A DNA stretch of 52,489 bases. It comes from JTS-RE9 sp964649195. Its GTDB lineage: Bacteria > Planctomycetota > Phycisphaerae > Phycisphaerales > Phycisphaeraceae. Both the position numbers and the translations under genes were made by a program. Positions 40,535-49,633 of the stretch are shown piece by piece. Where the stretch lies: the NCBI GenBank assembly GCA_964649195.1, contig CAZYPK010000017.1, positions 1 through 52,489 of the forward strand, written 5' to 3'. The notes beneath the pieces are model-generated. The model was not told the origin of the DNA. It made no database searches and saw only the letters and a program-made list of their open reading frames with translations. Positions within the stretch are counted from its first letter, which is position 1, and each line of letters opens with the position of its first letter.

Positions 40535-42373
40535 TCATCGCGTCACAATGTTTTCAAACGTCGGCACATCACGACGAAGCCAGCGGGCGAGCAGGCGGGC
40601 CTGGAGTTTGATCACACTGCGCCACGAGCAGCGATAGTCGAATTTCGGATGCGTCACCAGTTGATCGAGCCTGGCTTCGTAGGCGCGAAGCACCGCCTTG
40701 CGGCCGGCGGGGCCGAGCATGCAGGCGGAGGCGGATCGTTGAAAGTCGCGGCTGCTCACCATGCCGGTGTTGATCGCGGTGAGGACGACCGAGTCGGCGA
40801 CCGTCGGCCGGAACGGCTCCATCAGGTCCAGCGCCAGCGCCGGCCTGCCGTGGCGCGGCTGATGATAGAACCCCCACCACGGATCGAGCCCCTCGGCCAG
40901 CAATGCGACGGTGCATTCCTTCGCCAGCAAAGCATAGACGAATGAAAGCAGCGCATTGACCGGATCGCGCGGCGGCCGGCGGTTGCGACTGTTGAAGTCC
41001 CATGTCGCATCGAAATCACGAGGCTTGAGCATCTCGGCGAACCGACCGAAATAATGAGCCGCGGCGGCGCCCTCCAGGCCAAGCAGACTGTCCAGCGAAC
41101 CAACTGTGGCGATGCGCGGTTGAAGATCATCCATGTCGCGCAAGGCGCGATCGAGCAGCGAGGAGGACACGGCGTTGCGGCGAATCAACGTGCGCTGGTT
41201 GGCGACTTTGTCCGCCACGAGCTGCCGGGCGAAGGCGAGACAGCGGTCGGGCTGCGATGCGGTTTGGAACTGAGCGGCACGATCGAAGGCGTTGCGCAGG
41301 GTGATGCCGCAGGTCACGCCGTAGAACCAGTGGCCCATCGAGAGATGCACGATGGGGATGCCCGCTTCGCAGAGCAAGTGTACGGTCTGAGCGCTGATGC
41401 CGATGTTGCCGCAGAGCACGAGCTGGCTGACATCCTTGAGTCCGACGGAGGATAGTTCCTCCTTTTCCTTTCGCACGACCAGCCGCTGGCTTCGCTTGCC
41501 GACGTAGGCGCCTTGGTCCTGCACGTAGAGCGGTTGGGCGTCGTCGCGAGCCGGGTAGCGCCTGCGCACCGCCGGCGCCGTGGGATCGGCCTGCACCTGC
41601 TGGAGTGCGAGCGTCTCATCCGGCAGGCAGATGCCGTTGAGCGAACAGCCTTTGCACTTGGGGCTGTCCTCCAGCGGCGGCGGCAACTCGCGGTATGTCG
41701 CCGCCTGCCTGGCGTGTTCGATCAGCGACAGCGTGCGGGACTCCAGCTCCGGCGTGAACGGCACCGCCACCCGGGTCCGCGAACCGGCGAAATACAGCAC
41801 GCCGTGATCGCACCGATATCCATGCTCACGCAGCAGAAGTCCCTGGGCCATGAGTTGCACCCGCTCCGGCTCATGCGACCGCTCCGGCGTGTCGGGAACC
41901 CGCCCGCGCTTGGTCTCCACCGGCAACGCTTCGTCGCCATCGGTCGCCACCAGATCGAGCTTCGCCGTCAACCCCAGCCGCTCACTGCCCAGCGGCACCG
42001 ACCGGCTCACCGCCGGTGGCTCATCCCCGTCATCCGCCGCGGCCGCATCGCGTTTCGTCTTCCGCTTGTTGCCGGGCGCGGTCGTCGTGCCGTCATCCGC
42101 TTCCGAGGGCCCGTTCTCATCCGCCGCCACATTCGCCCCCTCGCCCGCTTCCGCATCGGGCAGCACATGATCCAACTGATCCACGCGACGGTGAACATTA
42201 CGCCCTTCGATCGTGTAGGCATTGTCCGCCCACCGGCCTTCGACGTGCATCAGGTGAAACAGACGCGGACAGTAAACGTATTCGTTGAGCATGCGGACAG
42301 GCAGAAGACTCGTCTCCTGCCCCGTGTTGTCGCTGGCTTCCATGCCGGCCGGGTCGGTGGAATCAGCGGACAT
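40535..42373 (-). CDS. cas4-cas1: Cas4-Cas1 fusion adaptation protein
   Basis: 612 aa. Residues about 20-255 are Cas4: C35 in VYCPRLF with C240, C243 and C249 (KCKGCSLNGIC) as iron-sulphur ligands, and D140, E153 and K155 (PVETKRG) as the RecB-type nuclease core. Residues about 275-612 are Cas1 with candidate metal ligands E434 (LLGLEGAAAAHYF), H504 and E519 (DLMEPFRP). The fusion is characteristic of type I-G. An acidic, low-complexity insert (residues about 72-122) splits the Cas4 domain. The ATG follows the csb2 stop by 2 bp; an upstream open frame inside csb2 is not used. It selects and integrates spacers with Cas2. Confidence 0.95.
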   Translation of the reverse strand: MSADSTDPAGMEASDNTGQETSLLPVRMLNEYVYCPRLFHLMHVEGRWADNAYTIEGRNVHRRVDQLDHVLPDAEAGEGANVAADENGPSEADDGTTTAPGNKRKTKRDAAAADDGDEPPAVSRSVPLGSERLGLTAKLDLVATDGDEALPVETKRGRVPDTPERSHEPERVQLMAQGLLLREHGYRCDHGVLYFAGSRTRVAVPFTPELESRTLSLIEHARQAATYRELPPPLEDSPKCKGCSLNGICLPDETLALQQVQADPTAPAVRRRYPARDDAQPLYVQDQGAYVGKRSQRLVVRKEKEELSSVGLKDVSQLVLCGNIGISAQTVHLLCEAGIPIVHLSMGHWFYGVTCGITLRNAFDRAAQFQTASQPDRCLAFARQLVADKVANQRTLIRRNAVSSSLLDRALRDMDDLQPRIATVGSLDSLLGLEGAAAAHYFGRFAEMLKPRDFDATWDFNSRNRRPPRDPVNALLSFVYALLAKECTVALLAEGLDPWWGFYHQPRHGRPALALDLMEPFRPTVADSVVLTAINTGMVSSRDFQRSASACMLGPAGRKAVLRAYEARLDQLVTHPKFDYRCSWRSVIKLQARLLARWLRRDVPTFENIVTR

Positions 42374-42375
42374 GG

Positions 42376-44028
42376 TCAGTCTCCTTGTTGGGAGTCGTCG
42401 ATGGCGGCGAAAAGGCCCAGGCCGCAGTGGCGGCCGGCGCCGAGGGCGATGGGGCCGGGGATACGCACCGGATTTCGTTTGTCCGAACCGTCGTGGAACC
42501 GAAGCGTCAGATGCACCGCAGTCTGGCTGAGCAGGTATTTGGGCCGAATGTAGCCCTGTAGTCGCCTGTCTCTGTCGTACTTGTGTGCCGAGTACGCCTT
42601 GCGGAATCGTGAGAATGCGGACGGTACGAACTCGCAAGGCTGGTCGATGCCGGACTGAACGAGTGCGCGCTCGATCAGTGCTCGTCGTTTCTCCGGTTTG
42701 TGATCATCGTGTCCGGGGAGGATGACGGGTGTGAACGTGTGCCATACACTCGCTGACTGCGTGTAGAAACGCGCGATGTTGTCATGGTGGACAGGCACAA
42801 GCATCGGCGGCTCCCGGCCCGCGAACTCATCGTTGCGCACGGGCTTGAGTTGTTGTCCACTCAGCCGCTGCGCCACATGATCGAGCAAAGCGTCATCGCC
42901 CAACGGCGCGGCGATCATCATTCGCCGCACGCCCGGATCGGTGTGCTCGTGCCCGACGGAAGGCAGCGGTAGATAGGACAACTGGCGATGTACATCGCTG
43001 CCGGCGAACGCCTCACTCTGCCGGCCTTCGTCCGTATCATCGCGGCACTTGTTCTCCTTCTCCATGATCGCGTGACCTTTGCCGCCTTTGCGATGCCCGG
43101 CGACATAGGTTTCAACCCAATCCTTATCGACGCCGCGCGGCGGGTCTTTCTTCATCGCATCGATCGCCAGATGCCGCACCATGCCGGCGATGTGGATGAG
43201 TCTGGCGTGGGGGTAACGGTCCAACTCGTCATCATGGTTACGCAATTCAAAAACACGATAAGGACGACCGATCGGACGTTCGATACTGGCATAAAACACC
43301 TTCTCAAACACGCGCGGCTTGTCCACCGTATGCAGCGGCTTGCCGTGCTCGATCCGCTTCATGGCTGTGTCGTGGCAATGGCGAAGGTCGCACAGCGTGC
43401 ATTCCTTCATCTCGTCGTCATACGTCGGCGTGCGGAGCATGCCTTCGTTGCGCCACGCATCCTTTTTGGGATACCAGCGGATGCCCTTGAGCGTTTGCAG
43501 CTTTGCCTCGTCCGCGCGATCCGCATCGGCAAACGCCATGTCGATGCCCCAGCCCAGCGTCGTCAAACTCCGCGCCGCATCGCGGATGCGATCCACCGGC
43601 GCATCCGATACATCGCTGATGTCCCACACATAATGCACCTCCGGCTTCTGATCGAGTTCAAGCAGAAACAGCGTCGGAATCGTCGGCTTGGCGGTCAGGC
43701 GTTCCTGCCGGTCGAACTTCTTGTCGCCATCGTTGTTGGGCACGAACCGCGTGATCGCCTGCCCGGTCTTGGACTTGGGGGCGATGATGATCGGCGGATG
43801 CTCGCGCGCGTGCTTCTGCAACCAGCCGAGCGATTTTCCGATGTCGGTGAAGTTCGTGTTGGACGGCACGTCTTCCCCGACAACCAGTTCTCCTCGCCGG
43901 GCAACACCCGCGACCAATGCCTGAAACAAACGAAACGGCGAAGGCGGCCACTCCGGCGGGCCTCCCCGGTCGATCAGGCCGTGGTAGCGATCGTCAAGGA
44001 AACGGACGGTGAGGAGGAGGTAGGTCAC
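42376..44028 (-). CDS. csb2: Type I-G subunit Csb2 (Cas5-Cas6 fusion)
   Basis: 550 aa from a GTG at 44028, which overlaps the csb1 stop (GTGA) and follows a strong GGAGGTGAT site. It opens TYLLLTVRFLDDRYHG as in Csb2/GSU0054. The N-terminal half is a Cas5-like fold; the C-terminal half is Cas6-like and ends with a glycine-rich loop PIALGAGRHCGLGLFAAI. In type I-G this protein cuts the repeat hairpin and stays on the crRNA handle. It is the only Cas6 candidate in the operon, so it probably also supplies crRNAs to the type III complex (inference). Confidence 0.92.
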   Translation of the reverse strand: MTYLLLTVRFLDDRYHGLIDRGGPPEWPPSPFRLFQALVAGVARRGELVVGEDVPSNTNFTDIGKSLGWLQKHAREHPPIIIAPKSKTGQAITRFVPNNDGDKKFDRQERLTAKPTIPTLFLLELDQKPEVHYVWDISDVSDAPVDRIRDAARSLTTLGWGIDMAFADADRADEAKLQTLKGIRWYPKKDAWRNEGMLRTPTYDDEMKECTLCDLRHCHDTAMKRIEHGKPLHTVDKPRVFEKVFYASIERPIGRPYRVFELRNHDDELDRYPHARLIHIAGMVRHLAIDAMKKDPPRGVDKDWVETYVAGHRKGGKGHAIMEKENKCRDDTDEGRQSEAFAGSDVHRQLSYLPLPSVGHEHTDPGVRRMMIAAPLGDDALLDHVAQRLSGQQLKPVRNDEFAGREPPMLVPVHHDNIARFYTQSASVWHTFTPVILPGHDDHKPEKRRALIERALVQSGIDQPCEFVPSAFSRFRKAYSAHKYDRDRRLQGYIRPKYLLSQTAVHLTLRFHDGSDKRNPVRIPGPIALGAGRHCGLGLFAAIDDSQQGD

Positions 44029-45182
44029 TGGATCACCTCCGACGGGTGTCCCTTCTTCGCGAGTTTCTTCCGTTCCTTCTTTGGCTTGGCGATCCATGCT
44101 TCTGCCGTAGCGGTGTCAAATTCCACGGCCTTGTCTGGCTGCTCGACTTTGAATTTGCCGTCGCCGTCGCCAGTGCAGAGACCGGCGTAATCCAGTGCCT
44201 GCTTGTTGGTAATCGTGAGGGTCTTATCCTTGGTCTTGTTAATATGGACTTCGTTCCAAATGCAGTCCGCACTTGATGGCCGTAGCAGACATCCTTCACG
44301 CAGACTAAAGGCTGCGGGATCCTCATAGGTCAGCGCGACGAGAGAAAGGGCAAGAAGGTACTGACGATGCGTCAAATCGCTTGACAGACTCCGCAGTACG
44401 ACAAGATTGAGCGCTGCTTCCAACTGGAGCTTGCCGGTTACGCGCACGCCGCCGTGTGATCCTGATGCGGGCGAGTGCTTGAAGCCTTCCTGTGACAGTG
44501 CGTTTTCCTTGCCTTTACCTTTGTCAAGAGCTGGGTTGATCAGGTCGCGATCCACATAGTCAATCGGCGGGTTGTAGATCGCAGATCGTGACGCCTCGAT
44601 GATGTCGTATCCTCGGATCACGGATCGAACGATCCGCTGGCACTTGGCCCCTGTGCCGCGAGAATCCCATGATCCGAACACCAGCGACGTCGGTGCGAGA
44701 CGAATCAACTCGGAGTAATCACGCTTGGACTTGATCGCGTTGAATGCCGACCAGAGTTTCTTGCCCAGTTCCTTTGAAAAGCGGAACGAAGCGTCAGCGG
44801 CACGATGGCCTGCGTCAAGCAGATTCACGACAGAATCGTCCTTGAATTTGACCTCATGCTGTGGCACGAGAGACTTATATTTGTCTTTCTTAAAGATGGG
44901 TTCGATAAAATTGGCCTGTGATCCGACGGAACTGATGAGACAGAGGTTCCGCTTCACTGACGGAAAGCCCTTCTCCGCAGCAGGCTCTTCCCACCTGTCG
45001 ATGCAGTACTTTCCACTGCCCGACTCATCATCGTCGGCAGCGCTGTCGCCACCGGCGAATGTTGGCGGAAAAATCCATGCATCCTTGCCCTCGGCCGGTT
45101 CGAGTTCGCGGATAAGTGTCAATGCAATGGGGCCGTCGTCGGCGATCAAGTGCTTGAACGTGTCGAGAGTCACATCAGACAT
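44025..45182 (-). CDS. csb1: Type I-G backbone subunit Csb1 (Cas7)
   Basis: 385 aa, GSU0053-like. Start MSDVTLDTFKHLI with an AAAGGAG site; it overlaps the csb3 end by 8 bp. FPPTFAGG near residue 40 is the family motif after the first strand, and RNLCLISSVGSQANFIEP is the conserved region that follows. Csb1 polymerises along the crRNA spacer in the Cascade-like complex. C terminus is rich in lysine (KPKKERKKLAKKG). Confidence 0.92.
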   Translation of the reverse strand: MSDVTLDTFKHLIADDGPIALTLIRELEPAEGKDAWIFPPTFAGGDSAADDDESGSGKYCIDRWEEPAAEKGFPSVKRNLCLISSVGSQANFIEPIFKKDKYKSLVPQHEVKFKDDSVVNLLDAGHRAADASFRFSKELGKKLWSAFNAIKSKRDYSELIRLAPTSLVFGSWDSRGTGAKCQRIVRSVIRGYDIIEASRSAIYNPPIDYVDRDLINPALDKGKGKENALSQEGFKHSPASGSHGGVRVTGKLQLEAALNLVVLRSLSSDLTHRQYLLALSLVALTYEDPAAFSLREGCLLRPSSADCIWNEVHINKTKDKTLTITNKQALDYAGLCTGDGDGKFKVEQPDKAVEFDTATAEAWIAKPKKERKKLAKKGHPSEVIQ

Positions 45183-46059
45183 AGTTGCTCCTTTCGAGCG
45201 TTGCTTGGGAAAAGGTCTTGTGCTTGCGTTGATCCGTACGGAAGTAGTTGTCGAAGGTGGCCGTACCCAACGAAGGCCAGGGAATCATCCCGGATGTGAC
45301 CGGGCCGACGAGAGTGACGGGCAGGCCGGGATCGTCGTCTGATGCTTTGGTCCAGACGATGTAGCTGGACTGATTTGCAATGCCAGTTGGCGCAGGCCGG
45401 ATGCGTTGCAGGCCGATGAAGCAGAGAGCTTCGAGGGCTGGGCAGCACTCCGCTTCCATCTTGTGCGTGTCGGGCGAGAAGCCGGAATCGAGCGGATGCG
45501 ACTTGTTGCCGCGGCGCGGATCGAAATAGAAGGGTTCTTTTTTCGCAGGTTTCTTCGCCTTGCCGGCTTTTGTCTTCTTCGGCGACTGATAGAGCACGCG
45601 CTTCAGATCGTCGAACGGCTTGTCGTTTTTTGGATCAATCCCGTCGAGCATCGCCCGCAAAATAATACGTTCCTTCATCGAGCCGGCCCAAGGTTTGATG
45701 GACTTGTCTGACCACCAGTCGAGGTGAATAGCGAGCGTCATATCCTTCCAATGCAGTCTAATCGGCTCAACAGACGAGTTCTTCTCATCCTTGTCGCTGG
45801 CATCGTCTTCTTCTGTGTCCGAATCATCACCGACATCGAACGTCAACGCACGTGCTTCTCCGAGCAACTCAGCAAGCGTCTTTGAGCGGTCGGGAGTGAT
45901 GATGCAGAACTGCCGTCGCTCAAACCAACCTTCCGCAGCTTTACCCTCCGCCCCCGGCCACAGGCGGTCCGCCAACTCCAGCAATCCGCAGCAGGCGAAG
46001 AACTGGCCGGGGTTGGTCACGTCCACGTTGACGGTGATGTTGGGTTCGGGGTGATTCAT
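45175..46059 (-). CDS. csb3: Type I-G protein Csb3 (Cas8-like, GSU0052 family)
   Basis: 294 aa. The N terminus NPGQFFACCGLLELADRLWPG is typical of the family, which occurs only with Csb1 and Csb2 and is thought to serve as the large-subunit-like component; a csx17-type large subunit was not found. Start at ATG 46059 preceded by GGGAG. It lies between an antisense toxin-antitoxin pair and csb1. A second, diverged copy of its first 34 codons lies beyond the toxin gene at 46791-46886. Confidence 0.85.
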   Translation of the reverse strand: MNHPEPNITVNVDVTNPGQFFACCGLLELADRLWPGAEGKAAEGWFERRQFCIITPDRSKTLAELLGEARALTFDVGDDSDTEEDDASDKDEKNSSVEPIRLHWKDMTLAIHLDWWSDKSIKPWAGSMKERIILRAMLDGIDPKNDKPFDDLKRVLYQSPKKTKAGKAKKPAKKEPFYFDPRRGNKSHPLDSGFSPDTHKMEAECCPALEALCFIGLQRIRPAPTGIANQSSYIVWTKASDDDPGLPVTLVGPVTSGMIPWPSLGTATFDNYFRTDQRKHKTFSQATLERSNYV

Positions 46060-46088
46060 GGTTGTTCTCCCATGCTTTGCCGCGATGC

Positions 46089-46117
46089 TTGATTCCGTTC
46101 AGGCGGCGGTGGATAAT
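46089..46117 (+). promoter_or_regulatory. Promoter of the vapBC pair
   Basis: TTGATT (46089-46094), exactly 17 bp, then GATAAT (46112-46117). The vapB ATG starts at 46124, so the expected transcription start falls on or next to the A of the ATG, predicting a leaderless mRNA. It points against the cas operon. Confidence 0.65.
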
Positions 46118-46123
46118 ACGTGT

Positions 46124-46381
46124 ATGGACATCCTCGGTCATGTTCACAATGGCGTGGTGGTGCTCGATGAGCCGGCCCGATTGCCCGAAGGGGCGCGGGT
46201 GGTGGTGTCGTATGCCGCCGGACCGAGGATCCGCGTTTCGCCGATTCGCAAACGGGTGCAATTGCCGCTGGTGAAGACTGGCCGGCCCGGAAGCCTTGAG
46301 TTGACCAACGACCGCATCGCCGAGATTCTGGACGCGGAGGATATCGAAGCGATGAAGGGGCAATGGGATGCTTCTTCCTGA
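46124..46381 (+). CDS. vapB: Antitoxin of a VapBC-type pair (DUF104-like)
   Basis: 85 aa. MDILGHVHNGVVVLDEPARL with EGARVVV is the beta-hairpin N terminus of DUF104/AbrB-type antitoxins; the acidic C terminus (AEILDAEDIEAMKGQW) would bind the toxin. It overlaps the toxin gene by 14 bp. The pair is the only plus-strand gene set inside the cas operon and probably arrived there by insertion. An open frame from 46058 exists but the promoter favours 46124. Confidence 0.8.
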   Translation: MDILGHVHNGVVVLDEPARLPEGARVVVSYAAGPRIRVSPIRKRVQLPLVKTGRPGSLELTNDRIAEILDAEDIEAMKGQWDASS

Positions 46382-46790
46382 CGTCAACGTCTGGATCGCG
46401 TTGGCGTTCGACAGCCATCAGCATCATGAGCAGGCGGTTGCGTGGTTCCGCGCGGCCCGGGACGAGACGTGCTGTTTCTGCCGCATCACGCAGCCCGGTT
46501 TTCTTCGGCTGGCATCCAATCCGTCCGTGCTGGGGACTGACGCCGTCAGCCTGACGGATGCCTGGCTCGCTTATGACGCCCTGTCCGCCGACCCCAGGGT
46601 GGCGTTCGTGGACGAACCTGAAGACATCGAACGACACTGGCGATCGATGACGCAGAGTTCGTCGTTCTCGCCCAAGGTCTGGACCGACGCCTACCTCGCG
46701 GCGTTCGCCCGATGCGCCGGTCTGGAAGTCGTCACCTTCGACCGGGGTTTCTCGCAGTACCCCGGCATTCGCTGCACCGTGTTGGCGTAG
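46368..46790 (+). CDS. vapC: PIN-domain toxin VapC
   Basis: 140 aa PIN-domain ribonuclease. D5 (LLPDVNVWIALAF), D107 (WTDAYLAAFA) and D125 (TFDRGF) match the acidic metal site. It would cut RNA, often initiator tRNA or rRNA, when free of antitoxin. It ends with TAG at 46788-46790, directly against a csb3 remnant. Complete and apparently functional. Being antisense to the cas operon, it could tie cell survival to keeping this locus (inference). Confidence 0.88.
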   Translation: MLLPDVNVWIALAFDSHQHHEQAVAWFRAARDETCCFCRITQPGFLRLASNPSVLGTDAVSLTDAWLAYDALSADPRVAFVDEPEDIERHWRSMTQSSSFSPKVWTDAYLAAFARCAGLEVVTFDRGFSQYPGIRCTVLA

Positions 46791-46886
46791 CCGGTCGGCC
46801 AGTTCCCACAGGCCGCGGCAGGGGAAGAACCGGCTGGGATTGGTCAGATCGACGGGGATTTTGATGTTGGGTTCGGAGTGGCTCAT
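46791..46886 (-). pseudogene. csb3 5' remnant, cut by the vapBC insertion
   Basis: The ATG at 46886 overlaps the cas3 stop (ATGA), the arrangement expected for an original csb3. The 32 codons that remain read MSHSEPNIKIPVDLTNPSRF then FPCRGLWELADRL, about 65% identical to the intact Csb3 start. The homology stops at the vapC stop codon. The frame continues antisense through vapC but that part is not csb3-like. The divergence shows that this is not a fresh target duplication. Confidence 0.8.
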
Positions 46887-49633
46887 GGCGTCACCTCGTT
46901 TCCGTTGGCGTCGAGCACCTTCGACGGCGCGGCGCTGGCGGCCCAGTCGGCGGCGCGGAGCAGGGATTCGAGATACGCCAGGCCCCAGCGGCCGTATCGG
47001 CGTTGCAGCCGGGCAAAGCGGCCCGGCGTCTCGATCGCCATCGCCTCGGCATCGTTCGACGGGTGTTCCGGGTCGAACGCCTCATCGACCGGGAAGTGCG
47101 GTCTGGCGCGGCCGTGGTGCGCGGCGATCAGGTGCAGCACCAGGTCTTTCATCTCGTCGCTGAGATTGTTGAACCGTGCATCGGCTTGAGCGTCGAGCAC
47201 CGAGGCGAACTCATGGCGAAACGGTTCGGGCAATCGTGCGCCGCGCCGGCCCGCCTTGGCCAGCAGCACGGCGGGGTAATGACGATTGCCGAGCGTGATC
47301 TGGAATCGCTCCCGGCGCTTGCCGTGGTCGTGCAACTCGGCGGCGAGGACGATTGCTGCGGCGATGTCCGGTGGCAGCGACAGATCCGCGACGATCTGCT
47401 TCGCGTGGTTCACCACGTCGCTGACGTGTGTTTTCCACGTCACGGGCCTTTTGGCTGTGCGCCCGCCTTCCAACGGAAGACTTTCGTACCAGTCCCATCG
47501 GCGCGGTTCGTTCTCATCCTCCTCGGATGCACTAATCTCGATGTTCCGAACGCGACGCATGTCCGCGGTCTTGTTGTCGTAATCCGGATCATCCGACCAG
47601 ACGCGGATACGAGCGCCTGTGGAGGAGGCCGGAATATCCGCCACGTCGTAACTCAATCCTTCGATGCGCTGCACATCGCCATCCAGCGTCCCGGCGGCGG
47701 TTAGCCCGCCAATTGACGGCGGCAGAATAATCGTCGCGCCGTAAAGCCGCCGGCTGTCGCCGTTGATGACATCCTGTAACTTAGCGGCTTTGACCTCGCC
47801 TTGAGCATCCATGATCCAGATGTCGGCCTCCGGCAAACGCCTCGCCATCCTGCTGAGTTGCGCGAAGACGCCTGTGTTCTTGCGGTCGGTCGCATCACGC
47901 AACAATTCATGTGGCTTGAGCGGGTAGTCATCAAGGAGGTCGGCAGGCGGATGGCGATCGAGCAATTCATCGGTGACGATCTCGACTTCATTCCGCCATG
48001 CGACGTGTGTCTCTGGTGGTTGCCACTCGGCGAGGCCATGGAGATACGGCTCAACCGGCGTCCGGCCAGGCATCTTCTCGCGGATGCTGGTCAGCGCCCA
48101 GGCGTCGAAGAGGATGTCGGTGGCGGGGAGGATCGTTGGCGGCGGGGCGAAGGCGGCTTGTCGCTCCTGTGCATCAAGTGTGCCGAGTTTCAGCGGGCTG
48201 GCGTCACCGTCGAGTCTGCCGAGCAGTTTCAGCGTGGCTTTTCGAGCGGGAGTCAGTGGATGTTTTTCGTCAAAGCCGTCCGGGGTTGGATGCACCACGT
48301 CAATGCGCGTGTCGGCGCGTTCGCCGTACCGGTTCACGCGGCCGAAGCGCTGGGCCATGCTCTCGAACGTGGACAGGTCGCAGACCATGTGATCGGCGGA
48401 GATGTCGATGCCCACTTCGCCGGCGGAGGTGCAGACGAGATAGGCTGTGCCATCAGCGGGTTTCACATCCGGGTTGCGATTCTTTTTGGGCAGAAACCGC
48501 ATGAACACGGGATCACGATCCGCCAGCGCATCGCGTTCGAGGCCGCGCATCGTGCCGGTGAGTGGCTGGACGTGATCCGCCGATACGCCGTCTTTCTTGT
48601 TCGTGAGCTTGTCGCAAACTTTCTTCACGTCATCAAGGGTTCGCACGAAGATCAGTACGGCGACGTTGGCGTCCTTGAAGTCGCCATTTTCGTCCTTGAT
48701 GTTTTCTCCCTTCTCATCCTTCACCCAGCGTTGTTCCAGCGCGAGGTCGGCGATCTCCTCGGCGATCTTGGCGTCGTCTTTGGCTTGATGGGGTTGCAGA
48801 TGTTTCGTTGCCTCGATCCGCTGCTTCACGATGGGATGAGTCTTGTCGTCCTGCGTCAGTGTGAATGTCGAGGCGGGGTGGGGGTCGCAACATTCGTCGG
48901 GCCGAGGACGGCCCGGCTCGCTGGGTGCGGGTGTGAATGACGCGGTGGTTTGCCCCTCGCCGCTCCGTGTCGTGGCGGTCAGTTCCATGACGTGAAACTT
49001 CGCAAACTCCCTGCATCGCTCCTGTTCGCATTTGATGCTTTTAATCAGTTTCTGAAACGCCGGCTCCAAGTGCGCCTCGTCGTGAACGAGCAGCGCGTCC
49101 TGTCCCAGAAATCCCGCGTGCAGGGGCTTGCCTCTGAAGCCGACGCCGTAGCCGCTGAACAGCAGGCGGGAGCCGATCATGTCCACGGTGCCGCAGATGA
49201 CGGCGGGGCGGGCGGGGTCGGCGGACCATTCGCGGTTGTCGGCGAACTGGCCGCGCAGGGTGCTGATGGCGAGGTTGTCGATTCGCTGTTTAAGTGGGTG
49301 TTGGCTGTCGAGCGATTCGATTGCCTTGCGATACTTTTCGACTTCCGCCGTGGTCTGGTCCACAACGGTTCGCCGGTTGACGACATAGACCAGCCGGCGG
49401 GGCACCTTTGCACCTTGAGCCAGCGCGATCAGCCAGACGGCGATGACGCTGGTCTTGCCTAGGCCGGTGGGCAGGTTGCAGGTGGCGGGGATGTTGTCCG
49501 GTCCATCGGCGATGAAGCGTCCGTACAGCGCCTGCTGCCACGGGAACGGCTCGTTGCCGGTCAGGTCTTTGAACGCTTCCTGGAACTGGATCTCGCAGTT
49601 GTCCATGATGAAGGCCTGCCTGAAAGGATTCAT
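46883..49633 (-). CDS. cas3: Type I-G Cas3 helicase-nuclease, HD at the C terminus
   Basis: 916 aa. The helicase comes first: LPTGLGKTS (K60) as Walker A, LLVHDEAHLEP with DEAH at 185-188, and later ICTSAGEVGIDI-like LVCTSAGEVGIDISADHMV plus FGRVNRYG motifs. The HD nuclease is C-terminal: AAELHDHGKRRERF near residue 768 and LHLIAAHHGRARPHF further on. This reversed order is typical of the GSU0051-like Cas3 of type I-G. It unwinds and degrades DNA marked by the Csb complex. The ATG at 49633 overlaps the stop of a 26-codon ORF; an internal ATG nine codons downstream (MDNCEIQF) is an alternative start. Confidence 0.95.
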   Translation of the reverse strand: MNPFRQAFIMDNCEIQFQEAFKDLTGNEPFPWQQALYGRFIADGPDNIPATCNLPTGLGKTSVIAVWLIALAQGAKVPRRLVYVVNRRTVVDQTTAEVEKYRKAIESLDSQHPLKQRIDNLAISTLRGQFADNREWSADPARPAVICGTVDMIGSRLLFSGYGVGFRGKPLHAGFLGQDALLVHDEAHLEPAFQKLIKSIKCEQERCREFAKFHVMELTATTRSGEGQTTASFTPAPSEPGRPRPDECCDPHPASTFTLTQDDKTHPIVKQRIEATKHLQPHQAKDDAKIAEEIADLALEQRWVKDEKGENIKDENGDFKDANVAVLIFVRTLDDVKKVCDKLTNKKDGVSADHVQPLTGTMRGLERDALADRDPVFMRFLPKKNRNPDVKPADGTAYLVCTSAGEVGIDISADHMVCDLSTFESMAQRFGRVNRYGERADTRIDVVHPTPDGFDEKHPLTPARKATLKLLGRLDGDASPLKLGTLDAQERQAAFAPPPTILPATDILFDAWALTSIREKMPGRTPVEPYLHGLAEWQPPETHVAWRNEVEIVTDELLDRHPPADLLDDYPLKPHELLRDATDRKNTGVFAQLSRMARRLPEADIWIMDAQGEVKAAKLQDVINGDSRRLYGATIILPPSIGGLTAAGTLDGDVQRIEGLSYDVADIPASSTGARIRVWSDDPDYDNKTADMRRVRNIEISASEEDENEPRRWDWYESLPLEGGRTAKRPVTWKTHVSDVVNHAKQIVADLSLPPDIAAAIVLAAELHDHGKRRERFQITLGNRHYPAVLLAKAGRRGARLPEPFRHEFASVLDAQADARFNNLSDEMKDLVLHLIAAHHGRARPHFPVDEAFDPEHPSNDAEAMAIETPGRFARLQRRYGRWGLAYLESLLRAADWAASAAPSKVLDANGNEVTP

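Noticed and set aside
46056..46886. 276-codon minus-strand frame across vapBC
   Set aside because: Only its first 32 codons are csb3-like; the rest is antisense to vapC and vapB.
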